Assembly (NCBI RefSeq): GCF_000820005.1 | Contig: NZ_CDBL01000018.1 | Span: forward strand, 1-64,000 | DNA: 64,000 nt | Source: Aeromonas piscicola | GTDB taxonomy: Bacteria; Pseudomonadota; Gammaproteobacteria; Enterobacterales; Aeromonadaceae | Direction: 5' to 3' | Shown: in pieces, positions 28,074 through 36,881 of the stretch | How positions within the stretch are numbered: position 1 is the stretch's first letter | Layout: each line of letters opens with the position of its first letter | The notes under the pieces: generated by a model | Database searches by the model: none | What the model was told of the DNA's origin: nothing | The model's input: the letters and a program-made list of their open reading frames with translations, nothing else | Made by a program: the position numbers and the translations under genes

Positions 28074-31000
28074 TCAAGGACGACCAGCAGGGCTGGTTGC
28101 CACGTTGACAGCAGCCGTGCTGCCACCATGACGGCCAGAGCTTGTCACGTCATTGCGCACCAGCGGTGCCTGCTCGACAGGTGCCTGCTCAGGCAGGGCT
28201 GGGGCCGCCGCCGGCGTTGCCATCGGGGCAGAAGCCTTGCGGGCACCAGCCAGCAAACCGGAGCCTTTCTTGGCCTGGTTGACCACGGGCGCAGCAACGG
28301 CAGCGGGTGCTACCGGCTCTGCCTTGGCAACAACCACGGCTGCGACTGGCTCGGCGGCAACGGCAGCAACAGGTTCAGCAACCTGGGGCGCAGGTTCAGC
28401 TTCCACGACAACGGGTGCAACAACCTCAACCTCGGCAGCTGCCTCCATGACAGGGGCCACAGTCGCAACGACATCGTCAGCAGGTGCGACAACGACACTC
28501 GCTTCGGCCACCACGTCTGCAACAACCGGCTCGGCAGCCACAACAGGGGCAGCTTCAACCTGGGCTTCGGTCACGACAGGGGCGGCAATCGCCACGGCTT
28601 CGGCTTGCTCACGTGCTTCCTCGGCAACAGCTTCCACCACCACATGCTCGGTCAGTGCAGCAGAGGCTTGTACGGCGGCGGCAATGGCTTCGGCGCTCGG
28701 GATTGTGATGACGGGCACAGCCGGCTCTTCCACTTTCACCTGAGCCGCATCAGCCTGGGCTGCCGTGGTCAGGATAGTGGTGTCTGCTTGCTGCTCTTCA
28801 TCATCGCGCTGGCTACGGGCATCTTCGTTGATGCGCTTGCGGCGTTGGCCCTCGATACGCTGAGTGCGCGGGGTGCGACGGGAGCGACGCTGGCCGTCGG
28901 CCTGTTCGTCACTCTGTTCAACAGTGTCAGCGGCATCGGCCACGGCAGCAACCGGTTCATCAGTCGGCTGGGCAGCAGGGTTGCTGGCCGGTACATCGGC
29001 ACGGATCTGCTTGCGCAGTTGACGACGTTCGCGGCGCTCGGCGACTTTCTGCTCTTTTTCCTGCTGGGGCTCGGCACTGACGACGGCAGTTTCAACGGTT
29101 TCTACCGCTTCAACGACCAGCTCGGCACGGGGCTCACGCGGTGCACGGGGCTCACGAGCCGGACGCGGGGCGCGCGGTTCGCGTTCCTGACGCGGTTCGC
29201 GGGGCTCACGTTCCAGGCGCTGTTCAGTGCGCACTTCACCGCGGGCTTCACGTTCCTGACGGGGCTCACGCTCTTGACGCGGTTCGCGTTCTTTACGCGG
29301 ACGACGATTGCGGTTCTCACCACCCTCGCGATTGGCCGCGCCTTCGCGCTTCTCGCCGGCTTCCGCCGTGTTGCGGTTGCTGCGGTTGTCGTCGCGACGG
29401 GGACGCTGGCCACGGCCACGGTTTTCATCACGCTGGTGACGATGACCTTCATCCTTGCGCGCTTCCCGCGGCGCAGCCGGTTTCTCGGCAGGGGCCTTGA
29501 CGTCGCTTGGAGCGGCATCGCCGGCAAACAGACCCGAGATGGCCTTGAACAGCTTGCCAAACAGACCCGCTTCGGCGGCAACCTGTGGCTGTGCTGCGAC
29601 GGGCGCAGGAGCAGCAGGGGCGGCCGGTTGAGGAGCCTGGACGAAGCCTTGCAGCAGCGGTTGCTCGCGTTCGATCACCTGAGTCTGCTTCGGCTGGTAG
29701 ACCGGCTTGGCAATCTCGGTTTTCAGCTCGTAGCTGGCCGCTTCCGGGATCTCGTTCTGACGAATGCGGGTCACTTCGTAGTGCGGGGTTTCCAGATGCT
29801 GGTTCGGAATGATGTACAGACGTACTTCATTACGCTGTTCCAGACTGGCGATGGAGGCGCGCTTCTCGTTGAGCAGATAGGCGGCAACATCGACCGGCAC
29901 CTGAGCATGAACCTGCTCTGTGTTGTCCTTCATGGCCTCTTCTTCGATGAGACGCAGGATGGACAAGGCCAGTGATTCGTTGTCACGGATGACCCCTTGA
30001 CCCTGGCAACGGGGGCAGATGTGGCTGCTTGACTCGTTGAGGGAGGGGCGCAGACGCTGGCGGGACATCTCCAGCAGACCGAAACGGGAGATCCGGCCCA
30101 GCTGGATGCGGGCGCGGTCCTGATGTACCGCTTCACGCAGACGGTTTTCCACTTCGCGTTGATGGCGAACCGGCGTCATGTCGATGAAGTCGATGACGAT
30201 CAGACCCCCCAGGTCGCGCAGACGCAATTGACGGGCAATCTCATCGGCCGCTTCCAGGTTGGTTTGCAGCGCCGTCTCTTCGATATCGCCGCCCTTGGTG
30301 GCGCGGGAGGAGTTGATATCGATGGAGGTCAGTGCTTCGGTCGGGTCTATGACTATGCTGCCGCCGGAGGGCAGACGCACTTCGCGCTGGAAGGCCGACT
30401 CGATTTGGCTCTCAATCTGGAAGTGGTTGAACAGGGCAACTTCACCCTTGTACAGCTTCACGCGGTTGAGGAAATCGGGACGAACCAGCTCGATGTGAGC
30501 ACGGGCACGTTCAAAGATGACCGGGTCGTCGATCAGGATCTCGCCGACATCGCGACGCAGGTAGTCACGAATGGCGCGCACGATCACGTTGCTTTCCTGG
30601 TGGATAAGCACGGGAGCGGTACGGTCCTGTGACGCTTTGTGGATGGAATCCCAGTGGTTGAGCAGAACGTTGAGATCCCATTCCAGCTCTTCCGGGGATT
30701 TGCCCACACCGGCGGTACGCACGATGAGGCCCATGCCGTCCGGCACTGTCAGGCCGCTCAGGGCTTCTTTCAGTTCTGTCCGTTCATCGCCCTCAATGCG
30801 GCGGGAGATACCGCCTGCACGGGGGTTGTTCGGCATCAGCACCAGGTAGCTACCGGCCAGGCTGATAAAGGTGGTGAGGGCTGCACCCTTGGTGCCACGC
30901 TCTTCTTTATCGATCTGGACGATCACTTCCTGGCCTTCGCGGACCACTTCTTTGATGTTGGGACGACCCTGATAGGAGTAACCGGAGGGGAAGTAATTGC

Positions 31001-31223
31001 GGGCGATTTCCTTTAACGGCAGGAAACCGTGACGCTCGGCGCCATAGTCGACAAAAGCAGCTTCGAGACTGGGTTCTACGCGGGTGATTTTACCCTTGTA
31101 GATGTTCGCTTTTTTCTGCTCGTGTCCCGGACTTTCAATATCCAAATCGTAGAGCTGTTGTCCGTCAACCAGCGCTACGCGCAACTCCTCTTCCTGAGTC
31201 GCGTTGATTAGCATTCTTTTCAT
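28074..31223 (-). CDS. rne: Ribonuclease E
   Basis: 1049 residues (E. coli 1061). The N-terminal catalytic half is well conserved: S1 domain at ~35-125, the 5'-sensor/RNase H-like region, and DNase-I-like domain aspartates in [10 protein letters not shown] and IVIDFIDM. The zinc-link CPRCQGQG is near 404-411. The C-terminal half is low complexity: an amphipathic membrane-binding segment ([13 protein letters not shown], ~570), an Arg-rich RNA-binding stretch with degenerate REPRQE repeats (~640-705), then a long Ala/Val/Glu-rich scaffold to the end. RNase E is the core of the RNA degradosome and processes rRNA and tRNA. It is divergent from rluC across ~410 bp, as in E. coli, where the long rne leader mediates autoregulation. 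Confidence 0.98.
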   Translation of the reverse strand: MKRMLINATQEEELRVALVDGQQLYDLDIESPGHEQKKANIYKGKITRVEPSLEAAFVDYGAERHGFLPLKEIARNYFPSGYSYQGRPNIKEVVREGQEVIVQIDKEERGTKGAALTTFISLAGSYLVLMPNNPRAGGISRRIEGDERTELKEALSGLTVPDGMGLIVRTAGVGKSPEELEWDLNVLLNHWDSIHKASQDRTAPVLIHQESNVIVRAIRDYLRRDVGEILIDDPVIFERARAHIELVRPDFLNRVKLYKGEVALFNHFQIESQIESAFQREVRLPSGGSIVIDPTEALTSIDINSSRATKGGDIEETALQTNLEAADEIARQLRLRDLGGLIVIDFIDMTPVRHQREVENRLREAVHQDRARIQLGRISRFGLLEMSRQRLRPSLNESSSHICPRCQGQGVIRDNESLALSILRLIEEEAMKDNTEQVHAQVPVDVAAYLLNEKRASIASLEQRNEVRLYIIPNQHLETPHYEVTRIRQNEIPEAASYELKTEIAKPVYQPKQTQVIEREQPLLQGFVQAPQPAAPAAPAPVAAQPQVAAEAGLFGKLFKAISGLFAGDAAPSDVKAPAEKPAAPREARKDEGHRHQRDENRGRGQRPRRDDNRSNRNTAEAGEKREGAANREGGENRNRRPRKEREPRQEREPRQEREARGEVRTEQRLEREPREPRQEREPRAPRPAREPRAPREPRAELVVEAVETVETAVVSAEPQQEKEQKVAERRERRQLRKQIRADVPASNPAAQPTDEPVAAVADAADTVEQSDEQADGQRRSRRTPRTQRIEGQRRKRINEDARSQRDDEEQQADTTILTTAAQADAAQVKVEEPAVPVITIPSAEAIAAAVQASAALTEHVVVEAVAEEAREQAEAVAIAAPVVTEAQVEAAPVVAAEPVVADVVAEASVVVAPADDVVATVAPVMEAAAEVEVVAPVVVEAEPAPQVAEPVAAVAAEPVAAVVVAKAEPVAPAAVAAPVVNQAKKGSGLLAGARKASAPMATPAAAPALPEQAPVEQAPLVRNDVTSSGRHGGSTAAVNVATSPAGRP
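29120..29305 (-). repeat. REPRQE-type tandem repeats inside rne
   Basis: Degenerate hexapeptide repeats ([18 protein letters not shown]) visible in DNA as repeats of ACGCGGTTCGCG and CGGGGCTCACG. They lie in the Arg-rich RNA-binding region. Copy number may vary between strains. Confidence 0.75.
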
Positions 31224-31636
31224 TGAGTTCTCGTTATTTTGTCATTTTGATTTCCTCCACAGGATCCTGCCGGCGCCGGCCTCGGGTCTTCAGCATACTT
31301 GGGCAACCTCCCGGCTGGGGTATGCATGAGGCGCAAACTAAGGGCGCTCTGGTTCGGCCTTCTCGAGAAGGCATGAATTAAGGATGCCGGTGTGGAGACA
31401 AATAATCGGTTCTGTTTGTGTTCTCCATGCGCTGTACCTCGCACCCGGGAACCGTCATGTTCTTATATACACGGTGTTTCGGGATTGGGTGGCATAAATT
31501 TTGGCCACTTAGTACAAGGCTTGAACACAATGACAAAACCTTGTTTATTATCCCATTTAAACCACTTTTATAGCAAGGCGCCATTTTTCAACAAAGCATG
31601 CAGCCAAGGGCCGCCGGCGGTGTTAAAATCCGCGCC
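31224..31636. promoter_or_regulatory. Divergent rne/rluC intergenic and leader region
   Basis: 413 bp. By analogy with E. coli, a long rne leader that lets RNase E control its own mRNA is expected here; I see GC-rich inverted bases around 31260-31290 (GCCGGCGCCGGC) but did not resolve a fold. On the rluC side TAAAAT at 31624-31629 lies only 7 nt before the start codon. Confidence 0.45.
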
Positions 31637-32581
31637 ATGACACAGATACAACAACAAGTGCGGCTGCTCACCATCGAAGCTGAGCATGAAGGGCAGCGCA
31701 TCGACAATTTTCTCAAGACTCAGCTAAAGGGCGTCCCCAAGAGCCTGATCTATCGCATCCTTCGAAAAGGGGAAGTGCGCGTCAACAAAAAGCGCATCAA
31801 ACCGGAATACAAACTCTGCCCAGGCGACGAGGTGCGGGTTCCTCCCGTGCGGGTTGCCGAGAAAAACGAACTGCCCTCGGCCAACCTCGGCAGTATCCAG
31901 CGTCTGGAGAGCCAGATCCTGTTTGAAGACGACGCCATGATAGTGCTCAACAAACCGTCCGGCATGGCCGTGCACGGTGGCAGCGGCTTGAGCTTCGGCG
32001 TCATCGAGGGGCTGCGCGCCCTGCGCCCGGATGCCCGCTTCCTGGAGCTGGTACACAGGCTCGATCGCGACACCTCAGGCGTGCTGCTGGTTGCCAAGAA
32101 GCGCAGCGCCCTGCGCAGCCTGCACGAGCAACTGCGGATCAAGACCATGCGCAAACAGTATCTGGCGCTGGTGCGCGGTCAATGGCAGCCCCACGTAAAG
32201 GTGGTCAATGCGCCGCTGCGCAAGAACGATCTGCAATCTGGTGAACGTGTGGTGCGGGTCAGCAGTGACGGCAAGCCATCCGAAACCCGTTTCCGCATCG
32301 CTCGTCAATTTGCCGAGGCCACCCTGGTCGAGTGCAGCCCGATCACCGGCCGTACCCACCAGATCCGGGTGCATACCCAGCATGCCGGTCATCCCATCGC
32401 CTGTGATGACAAGTATGGGGAAGCGGCCTTTGACGAGAAAATGCGCAGCCAAGGGCTGAAACGGCTGTTTTTGCATGCCTGGAAGCTGAGCTTTACCCAT
32501 CCGGTCGATGGCCGCGAGATGCAGGTGGAAGCCCCGCTCGCGCCTGAACTCGACAAGTTCCTGAACAAGCTGGCTCGCTGA
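31637..32581 (+). CDS. rluC: 23S rRNA pseudouridine(955/2504/2580) synthase
   Basis: 314 residues (E. coli 319). An N-terminal S4 domain (GQRIDNFLKTQLKGVPKSLI) is followed by an RluA-type catalytic domain with the active-site aspartate in LVHRLDRDTSGVLL. The late motif is TGRTHQIRVHTQHAGHPI. The ATG at 31637 has no Shine-Dalgarno sequence, and a -10-like TAAAAT lies just upstream, so the mRNA may be leaderless or nearly so. The stop overlaps the start of the HAD phosphatase gene (TGATG), which implies coupled translation. Confidence 0.96.
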   Translation: MTQIQQQVRLLTIEAEHEGQRIDNFLKTQLKGVPKSLIYRILRKGEVRVNKKRIKPEYKLCPGDEVRVPPVRVAEKNELPSANLGSIQRLESQILFEDDAMIVLNKPSGMAVHGGSGLSFGVIEGLRALRPDARFLELVHRLDRDTSGVLLVAKKRSALRSLHEQLRIKTMRKQYLALVRGQWQPHVKVVNAPLRKNDLQSGERVVRVSSDGKPSETRFRIARQFAEATLVECSPITGRTHQIRVHTQHAGHPIACDDKYGEAAFDEKMRSQGLKRLFLHAWKLSFTHPVDGREMQVEAPLAPELDKFLNKLAR

Positions 32582-33228
32582 TGAAAGAGGTCCGACTCGC
32601 CATTTTCGACTGGGACGGTACTCTGATGGACTCGGTGGGCCGGATTGTCGCCTGCGTCGCGGGGGCTGCTCGCGATTGCGGCGAGCCTGTGCCCACTGCG
32701 ATAGAGACACATCAGATCATAGGGCTCAGCCTGGAGGTCGGCATTCCACAGTTGTTTGCGCTGGCGCCGGGTGGCGAGCGGGCCAACGCCCTGATTGCTC
32801 GTTATCGTCACCATTATGTGCATGACGACACGCCCAGCCCGCTGTTTGTCGGGGCGAGCGAGCTGCTGCACCATTGGCATGGGCAGGGGATTGTACTGGC
32901 GGTGGCCACCGGAAAGTCTCGCCGTGGCCTGGATCGGGTGCTGGATGATACCGGATTGCGGCCACTGTTTGCCGCTACCCGTGGCGCGGACGAGGCCAAC
33001 TCCAAACCAGATCCCCTGATGCTGACGCAAATTCTGGATCAGCTAGGTTTCGCTGCGCACCAGGCGGTGATGATTGGCGACTCCATCCACGACATGGCGA
33101 TGGCAGAAGCGCTCGCCATGCCGCGGATCGGCGTAAGCTGGGGTGTGCACGACAAGAAGCGCTTGCAGACACATGATCCGCTTGCGGTCGTCGATAGCAT
33201 GGACGAGTTGAAGCTGCTGCTGGGTTAG
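32581..33228 (+). CDS. HAD superfamily (subfamily IA) hydrolase
   Basis: 215 residues with all four HAD motifs. The nucleophile pair is in FDWDGTLMDS (Asp9, Asp11). ATGKSRRGLDRVLDD is motif II, the lysine is in NSKPDPLML, and the acidic pair is in MIGDSIHDMAMAEA. A helical cap lies after motif I, as in phosphoglycolate phosphatase and beta-phosphoglucomutase relatives. Substrate cannot be read from sequence. It overlaps rluC by one base and shares its transcript; a terminator follows at 33259-33284. Similar HAD genes follow rluC in other gammaproteobacteria. Confidence 0.93.
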   Translation: MKEVRLAIFDWDGTLMDSVGRIVACVAGAARDCGEPVPTAIETHQIIGLSLEVGIPQLFALAPGGERANALIARYRHHYVHDDTPSPLFVGASELLHHWHGQGIVLAVATGKSRRGLDRVLDDTGLRPLFAATRGADEANSKPDPLMLTQILDQLGFAAHQAVMIGDSIHDMAMAEALAMPRIGVSWGVHDKKRLQTHDPLAVVDSMDELKLLLG

Positions 33229-33258
33229 TCTTGCCATATGCCAGTTGAATAGATGATG

Positions 33259-33284
33259 AAACGGGAGCCTTGGCTCCCGTTTTT
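33259..33284 (+). terminator. Terminator between the HAD hydrolase and yceF
   Basis: 11-bp stem AAACGGGAGCC/GGCTCCCGTTT with minimal loop, TTTTT tail; usable from both sides. The same stem sequence recurs at 19761-19787. Confidence 0.9.
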
Positions 33285-33315
33285 CGTTTGGCTCGTCGTG
33301 GATAGACCATTCCCG

Positions 33316-33897
33316 TCAGGGCAGGGCGAGGCCGTGGCGCGCCAGCAGCTCGATCAGACCGATCAGCGGCAGGCCGATCAGAGCGTTGGGATCGCGCCCC
33401 TCCAGCCCCTTGAACAGCACTATCCCCATGCCTTCACATTTGAAACTGCCCGCGCAATCAAGGGGCAATTCAGCCTCGACATAGCGGCGAAGGGCGGCCT
33501 CATCCAGGGTGCGAAAGTGCACGGTGAAAGGCTCCACCAGCTGCTCGGTCCTGCCGCTGGCGGCATCCAGCACGCACAGGCCGGTATAGAAGGTGACGCT
33601 GCGGCCTTGCGCGGTCATCAGTTGTGCCACCGCTTTCTCCACTGTGCCCGGCTTGCCCAGGATCTGGCCGTCGCAGACACACACCTGATCGGACCCGATG
33701 ATCAGTCCCTGATCAAACTGGTCGGCAATGGCGCTTGCCTTGGCAAGCGCCAGCCGCGCCACCAGCGCCTCGGCCGATTCGTCGGGCAGGGGAGATTCAT
33801 CCACCTCGGGGGCCGCGCATTCAAAAGGAAGTGCGAGCTTTTCCATCAGGGCTTTGCGATAGCGGGAGGTGGAGGCGAGGATCAGCGGGGTTGGCAT
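33316..33897 (-). CDS. yceF: Maf-like nucleotide pyrophosphatase (m7GTP pyrophosphatase)
   Basis: 193 residues, close to E. coli YceF (194). The Maf P-loop-like start [17 protein letters not shown] and the conserved EVDES, GSDQVC and GKPGTVEKA motifs are all present. GSDQ carries the catalytic aspartate. YceF-type Maf proteins hydrolyse 7-methyl-GTP and related modified nucleotides. In E. coli yceF is divergent from yceD; here an accessory patch of about 3 kb has come between them. Confidence 0.95.
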   Translation of the reverse strand: MPTPLILASTSRYRKALMEKLALPFECAAPEVDESPLPDESAEALVARLALAKASAIADQFDQGLIIGSDQVCVCDGQILGKPGTVEKAVAQLMTAQGRSVTFYTGLCVLDAASGRTEQLVEPFTVHFRTLDEAALRRYVEAELPLDCAGSFKCEGMGIVLFKGLEGRDPNALIGLPLIGLIELLARHGLALP

Positions 33898-34169
33898 TGT
33901 GATGTCCTGGTTCGATGCAGTCAGGCGCAGATGGTATCGCTGCGCCGTGAGCCGGGCAAATACCTGATGGGATTTTCGTGTCGGATATTATCTGCTGGTA
34001 TCACCGGGTTTATTCCGTGTGGCCGCAGTGCGAAGGGCGTGAGATTGCCCCGCTTTCCAGATTGGAAAGTGTCGCTATTGGCTCATTCATCAGCCTCTTT
34101 CCTATCGTGGCAGGCTTATCTGACCGTCATGCCCTGGGTGGGCGACAGTCCCCTGCTGCTGGAGTTGTC

Positions 34170-34509
34170 ATGCGTCCCTACCTTGTCTGCTGTTTCTTGA
34201 TGATCATCCTCTACCAGGTGGGCATAGATCTCTATCTGGTCGCGCTCCTTCATCTTTGTGCTGGCCTCGCTGCCTGCCGGCAATGCCGACTCGATCACGG
34301 CAGCTCCCTCCTATTACGCCAGCTATGCCAGCGTGCATCACGACAACCTGATCTCCTTGCCACTGCAGCTGGAAGAAACATTGTATCGCCAGCTCGATAT
34401 TGCCTTTATCCTGCTCTGGCACAAGCGCAACAACTACAACACCAAGGTGCTCTGGTTGCGAGACGAGATAAAGCAGCTCTACCACGAATACATGGGGGAG
34501 CCCGGCTAG
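34170..34509 (+). pseudogene. Small membrane or secreted protein, apparently frameshifted
   Basis: The ATG at 34170 has a good GGAG site 5 nt upstream and begins a hydrophobic stretch (MRPYLVCCFLMIILYQVGID). That frame soon becomes unlikely coding. From about 34228 the next frame continues with FIFVLASLPAGNADS, resembling the end of a signal peptide, and a natural-looking tail (ETLYRQLDIAFILLWHKRNN, then LRDEIKQLYHEYMGEPG) to the stop at 34509. The second frame alone has no ATG or ribosome-binding site. I read this as one ~113-residue protein with a single indel between about 34228 and 34260, or two unrelated frames. No family recognised. Confidence 0.4.
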
Positions 34510-34608
34510 CCATCATCTGCCCGGGACATGTCGGCCCGCCAGCAGACAAACCGCCCTGCCAGTCGAAAAGCGGCTATAAGCATAAGCAGGATCAGGCGAG
34601 GGCATCAG

Positions 34609-35274
34609 ATGACGAGACATGGAATATGGCTGCTGTGGCTGCTCTGTTTGCCGGCATGGGGACAAGGGTGGCAACTGCAGACGGGGGAGGCTGGCATCTT
34701 GTTATGGACCCGCGCCCACCCACCGGGGGCATTTCTTGCTCTGCGCCTGGAAATGAACGTAGCTGCGCCCCCATCCGCCTTGCTGGCCGTGCTGCGCGAT
34801 ACCGCCCGTCATCAGGAGTGGCTGCCCCAGAGCCTGGAGGTGCGCGTGTTGGCAAAGCCGGCGCCCGATGAAGATCTGGTGTATACCCGCTTGTCAGCCC
34901 CCTGGCCGGTGCAGGAGCGAGAGCTGATCACCCACTCTCGCCTGCGGCGCAACGCCGATTGCAGCCTGCAACTGACGGTATGGTCGGCGCCAGATGCACT
35001 GCCACCCCATCCGGGGCGAGTGCGGATCCAGGCCAGTGAAGGGCGCTGGGAGGCATTACCACAACTGAACGGCACCACCCTGGTGCGTCTTGAAACCTAC
35101 ACCAACCCGGGCGACAGTCTGCCGAGCTGGCTCATCAATCCGATTGCCACTCAGGCGGCGCTGGACAGCTTTCGAGCCATTCGCCGGCTGATGGAGGCCA
35201 TGCAACCCCAACCTTGCACTTGTGCGCGGCAACATCCGGCTGGCAAGTGGCATTTATGCCAGGTCATTCCTTGA
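34609..35274 (+). CDS. START-domain protein, probably exported
   Basis: 221 residues. A short N-terminal signal-like segment (MTRHGIWLLWLLCLPAWGQG) precedes a START/SRPBCC-type fold: RLEMNVAAPPSALLAVLRDT, then RHQEWLPQSLEVRVLAKPAP, LSAPWPVQERELI, and the late helix WLINPIATQAALDSFRAIRR. START-like domains bind hydrophobic ligands such as lipids in a central cavity; similar periplasmic proteins are common in gammaproteobacteria without assigned ligands. The ATG at 34609 follows GAGG by 7-8 nt. The gene lies in the accessory patch between yceF and yceD, with no clear partner. Confidence 0.75.
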   Translation: MTRHGIWLLWLLCLPAWGQGWQLQTGEAGILLWTRAHPPGAFLALRLEMNVAAPPSALLAVLRDTARHQEWLPQSLEVRVLAKPAPDEDLVYTRLSAPWPVQERELITHSRLRRNADCSLQLTVWSAPDALPPHPGRVRIQASEGRWEALPQLNGTTLVRLETYTNPGDSLPSWLINPIATQAALDSFRAIRRLMEAMQPQPCTCARQHPAGKWHLCQVIP

Positions 35275-35353
35275 CGGCAGGCCTTGTTCAGACTTGCGTC
35301 TTGATGTGTATTCTTCTGGTTTAAGCCGGATGCGGCATTAAATATGCTACTTA

Positions 35354-35689
35354 TCAATAGAATTGCCTGTGTCTTTTCACTGCAAGACCATCAGGGTAAA
35401 TAGTGAGTCGCTCATATCCATTTTCATGAGAAATAGTATATAGCGCCAATCCCATGATATTTATCATGCTTCTTCCATTTCCCATCTTTATCTGCATTGT
35501 GGCAGACAAGTTTTTGTCAGCTGTTTTACCGAGAGTGGTCATATCACACATAAATAAATGAACCTGGTTAATTTCCAGTTCAGGTTTTAACGCCTCTTTT
35601 ACCTTATCGTCGTTTCTGGTACCAATATCTTCATCCGTTAGAACCGAATGGAGGGCCAATGGTAAGGGGGTTAATATAGCCTCCCTCAA
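35354..35689 (-). CDS. Unrecognised, AT-rich, possibly truncated ORF
   Basis: 111 codons from a TTG at 35689. Codon use and composition are plainly more AT-rich than neighbouring genes, yet the amino-acid sequence looks natural (for example INQVHLFMCDMTTLGKTADK and IMGLALYTISHENGYERLTI). No convincing ribosome-binding site precedes the start, and internal ATGs begin only after residue 45. It may be the remains of a longer acquired gene or a small gene with an unusual start. I recognise no family. It is divergent from the small secreted-protein gene at 35745. Confidence 0.35.
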   Translation of the reverse strand: MREAILTPLPLALHSVLTDEDIGTRNDDKVKEALKPELEINQVHLFMCDMTTLGKTADKNLSATMQIKMGNGRSMINIMGLALYTISHENGYERLTIYPDGLAVKRHRQFY

Positions 35690-35744
35690 GAAACGGGATC
35701 TTTTTTGCCGTGATAGTCACCATCTGACCATATAAGGATATATC

Positions 35745-36143
35745 ATGAAAAAATCACCTGTTTTTGCAGCCCTGCTGTGCTTGTCACTGGGTGCTATGGG
35801 TATCGCGGCGGCTGATGAGGCGCAGCCTGCGGCCGCTCCGGCGGCGATGGACGTGCTCAGTGCCGCGGCTGCGCAGACGCCCAGAGACTTTGTAAGTCTG
35901 ACGCTGATGAATCAGAGTTCCCGTGCCAGCGCTTATATTGAAATCATAGGGGAGGGCATTTATGACACCAGGGATGTGCCGGCGGGAGGTTCCACCTTTA
36001 TATCCTATCCTCGGGGGACTTATATCAGTACCCTGCGTGCCACCGACGGGGCAACAGGTTATGCCCATTGCGCCCCCGTTCTGCTGGATGCGAGTAAAAC
36101 ATCATTCATGAACCTCGAGACCCACTCTTGTTATACCCAGTGA
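35745..36143 (+). CDS. Small exported protein of unknown function
   Basis: 132 residues starting with a textbook Sec signal peptide: MKKS, a hydrophobic core (VFAALLCLSLGAMGIAAA), then a probable cut near ADEA. The mature part begins with an Ala/Pro-rich stretch followed by a compact beta-rich segment (FVSLTLMNQSSRASAYIEII, DVPAGGSTFISYPRGTYIST). Two cysteines near the end (YAHCAPV and HSCYTQ) could form a disulfide. AAGGA lies 8 nt before the ATG. I do not recognise the family. It may be periplasmic or surface-associated. Confidence 0.65.
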   Translation: MKKSPVFAALLCLSLGAMGIAAADEAQPAAAPAAMDVLSAAAAQTPRDFVSLTLMNQSSRASAYIEIIGEGIYDTRDVPAGGSTFISYPRGTYISTLRATDGATGYAHCAPVLLDASKTSFMNLETHSCYTQ

Positions 36144-36756
36144 TGGATGTGGATGATGTGTCATGCGCCAGCACTGCTGACGAGTTAATCTATGGTGGGA
36201 AGTTTCGATAATTACTTGGTGTCAGACATGACATGCAATCAGAACAATGTATATAAAAAGTTTCCCACCTCAGTCATACAAGGGCGTTACTTCTATTTCA
36301 CCTTCACCCAATATTGACTGTGTCCTTGCTGACCGTGATAAAACCCTTTTTTCAGCAAGGCTCAATATCGTTAATCGATGGCTGGATATAAGAACCTGCT
36401 GGTAACTACAGGGGGGCGTGAATGAAAGACGGTCATGACTTGGCATGAAAGAGCTGCCTCCCATGCATCTGTGAACCGGTATCCTCTCCCTGTCACATCA
36501 GTGCCTCGGTCGACTGCAGTGGTGTTGGACTAAGGTGGCAGACTTGGCTTTCACGCTGACCGCTGCCGCCAGATAGCAGGCATTGCCCGCGGATTGCCGC
36601 GGCGGATGAAAGGGGGCGGGACCCTGTGGCGGTCATTTGACGACAAAACTTCGGATCTGCACACCTGAAGGGACAGCAGATACAAGGTCAGCGAGACCGC
36701 AGCACACCCGATATGTGCCGAATGCCGGCAGGATCCTGTGTAGGATCCTCAGGTTT
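36144..36756. other. Gene-free stretch upstream of yceD
   Basis: Part of ~740 bp without a supported gene. It contains a 9-bp inverted repeat CCTTGCTGA/TCAGCAAGG at 36324-36360, a GGTGGGAA/TTCCCACC pair at 36194-36269 and the AGGATCCT pair at 36730-36749. A 64-codon minus-strand frame at 36270-36464 has no ribosome-binding site and is not called. Confidence 0.5.
36730..36749. repeat. AGGATCCT palindrome pair
   Basis: AGGATCCT-GTGT-AGGATCCT. Each half contains a GATC (Dam) site, and together they can also fold as an 8-bp hairpin. A close variant occurs at 47545-47562 upstream of the recombinase gene. Confidence 0.7.
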
Positions 36757-36808
36757 ATGGCATAATCAGCCACCGATGAGAACAAGTCCCGGCATCTCAG
36801 GGACTTGT
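36757..36808 (+). promoter_or_regulatory. Distal yceD promoter element and structured leader
   Basis: ATGGCATAAT at 36757-36766 is an extended -10. A transcript from near 36773 would begin with a hairpin: 9-bp stem ACAAGTCCC/GGGACTTGT (36782-36790 with 36800-36808), possibly closed further by CCGATG (36772-36777) with CATCGG (36820-36825). Its role is unknown. Confidence 0.5.
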
Positions 36809-36843
36809 ATGGTTAAAATCATCGGCGGTAAGGACTTTTTCCT

Positions 36844-36870
36844 TTGACTATCAGTTGTTGGACCTATAAT
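36844..36870 (+). promoter_or_regulatory. Proximal yceD promoter giving a nearly leaderless mRNA
   Basis: TTGACT at 36844-36849 and TATAAT at 36865-36870 (15-nt spacer, or 17 nt to the overlapping TAATAT). The ATG is only 11 nt beyond the -10, so the leader would be about 3-6 nt with no room for a Shine-Dalgarno sequence. Confidence 0.6.
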
Positions 36871-36881
36871 ATTCGCGCCCT

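Noticed and set aside
27984..29975. 663-codon frame antisense to the rne C-terminal half
   Set aside because: Produced by the repetitive low-complexity DNA of the rne scaffold region.
36194..36269. GGTGGGAA/TTCCCACC pair considered as ends of a miniature transposable element
   Set aside because: Arms are only 8 bp, there is no flanking duplication that I can see and no second copy in the window.
36270..36464. 64-codon minus-strand frame in the region upstream of yceD
   Set aside because: No ribosome-binding site and no protein-like pattern.
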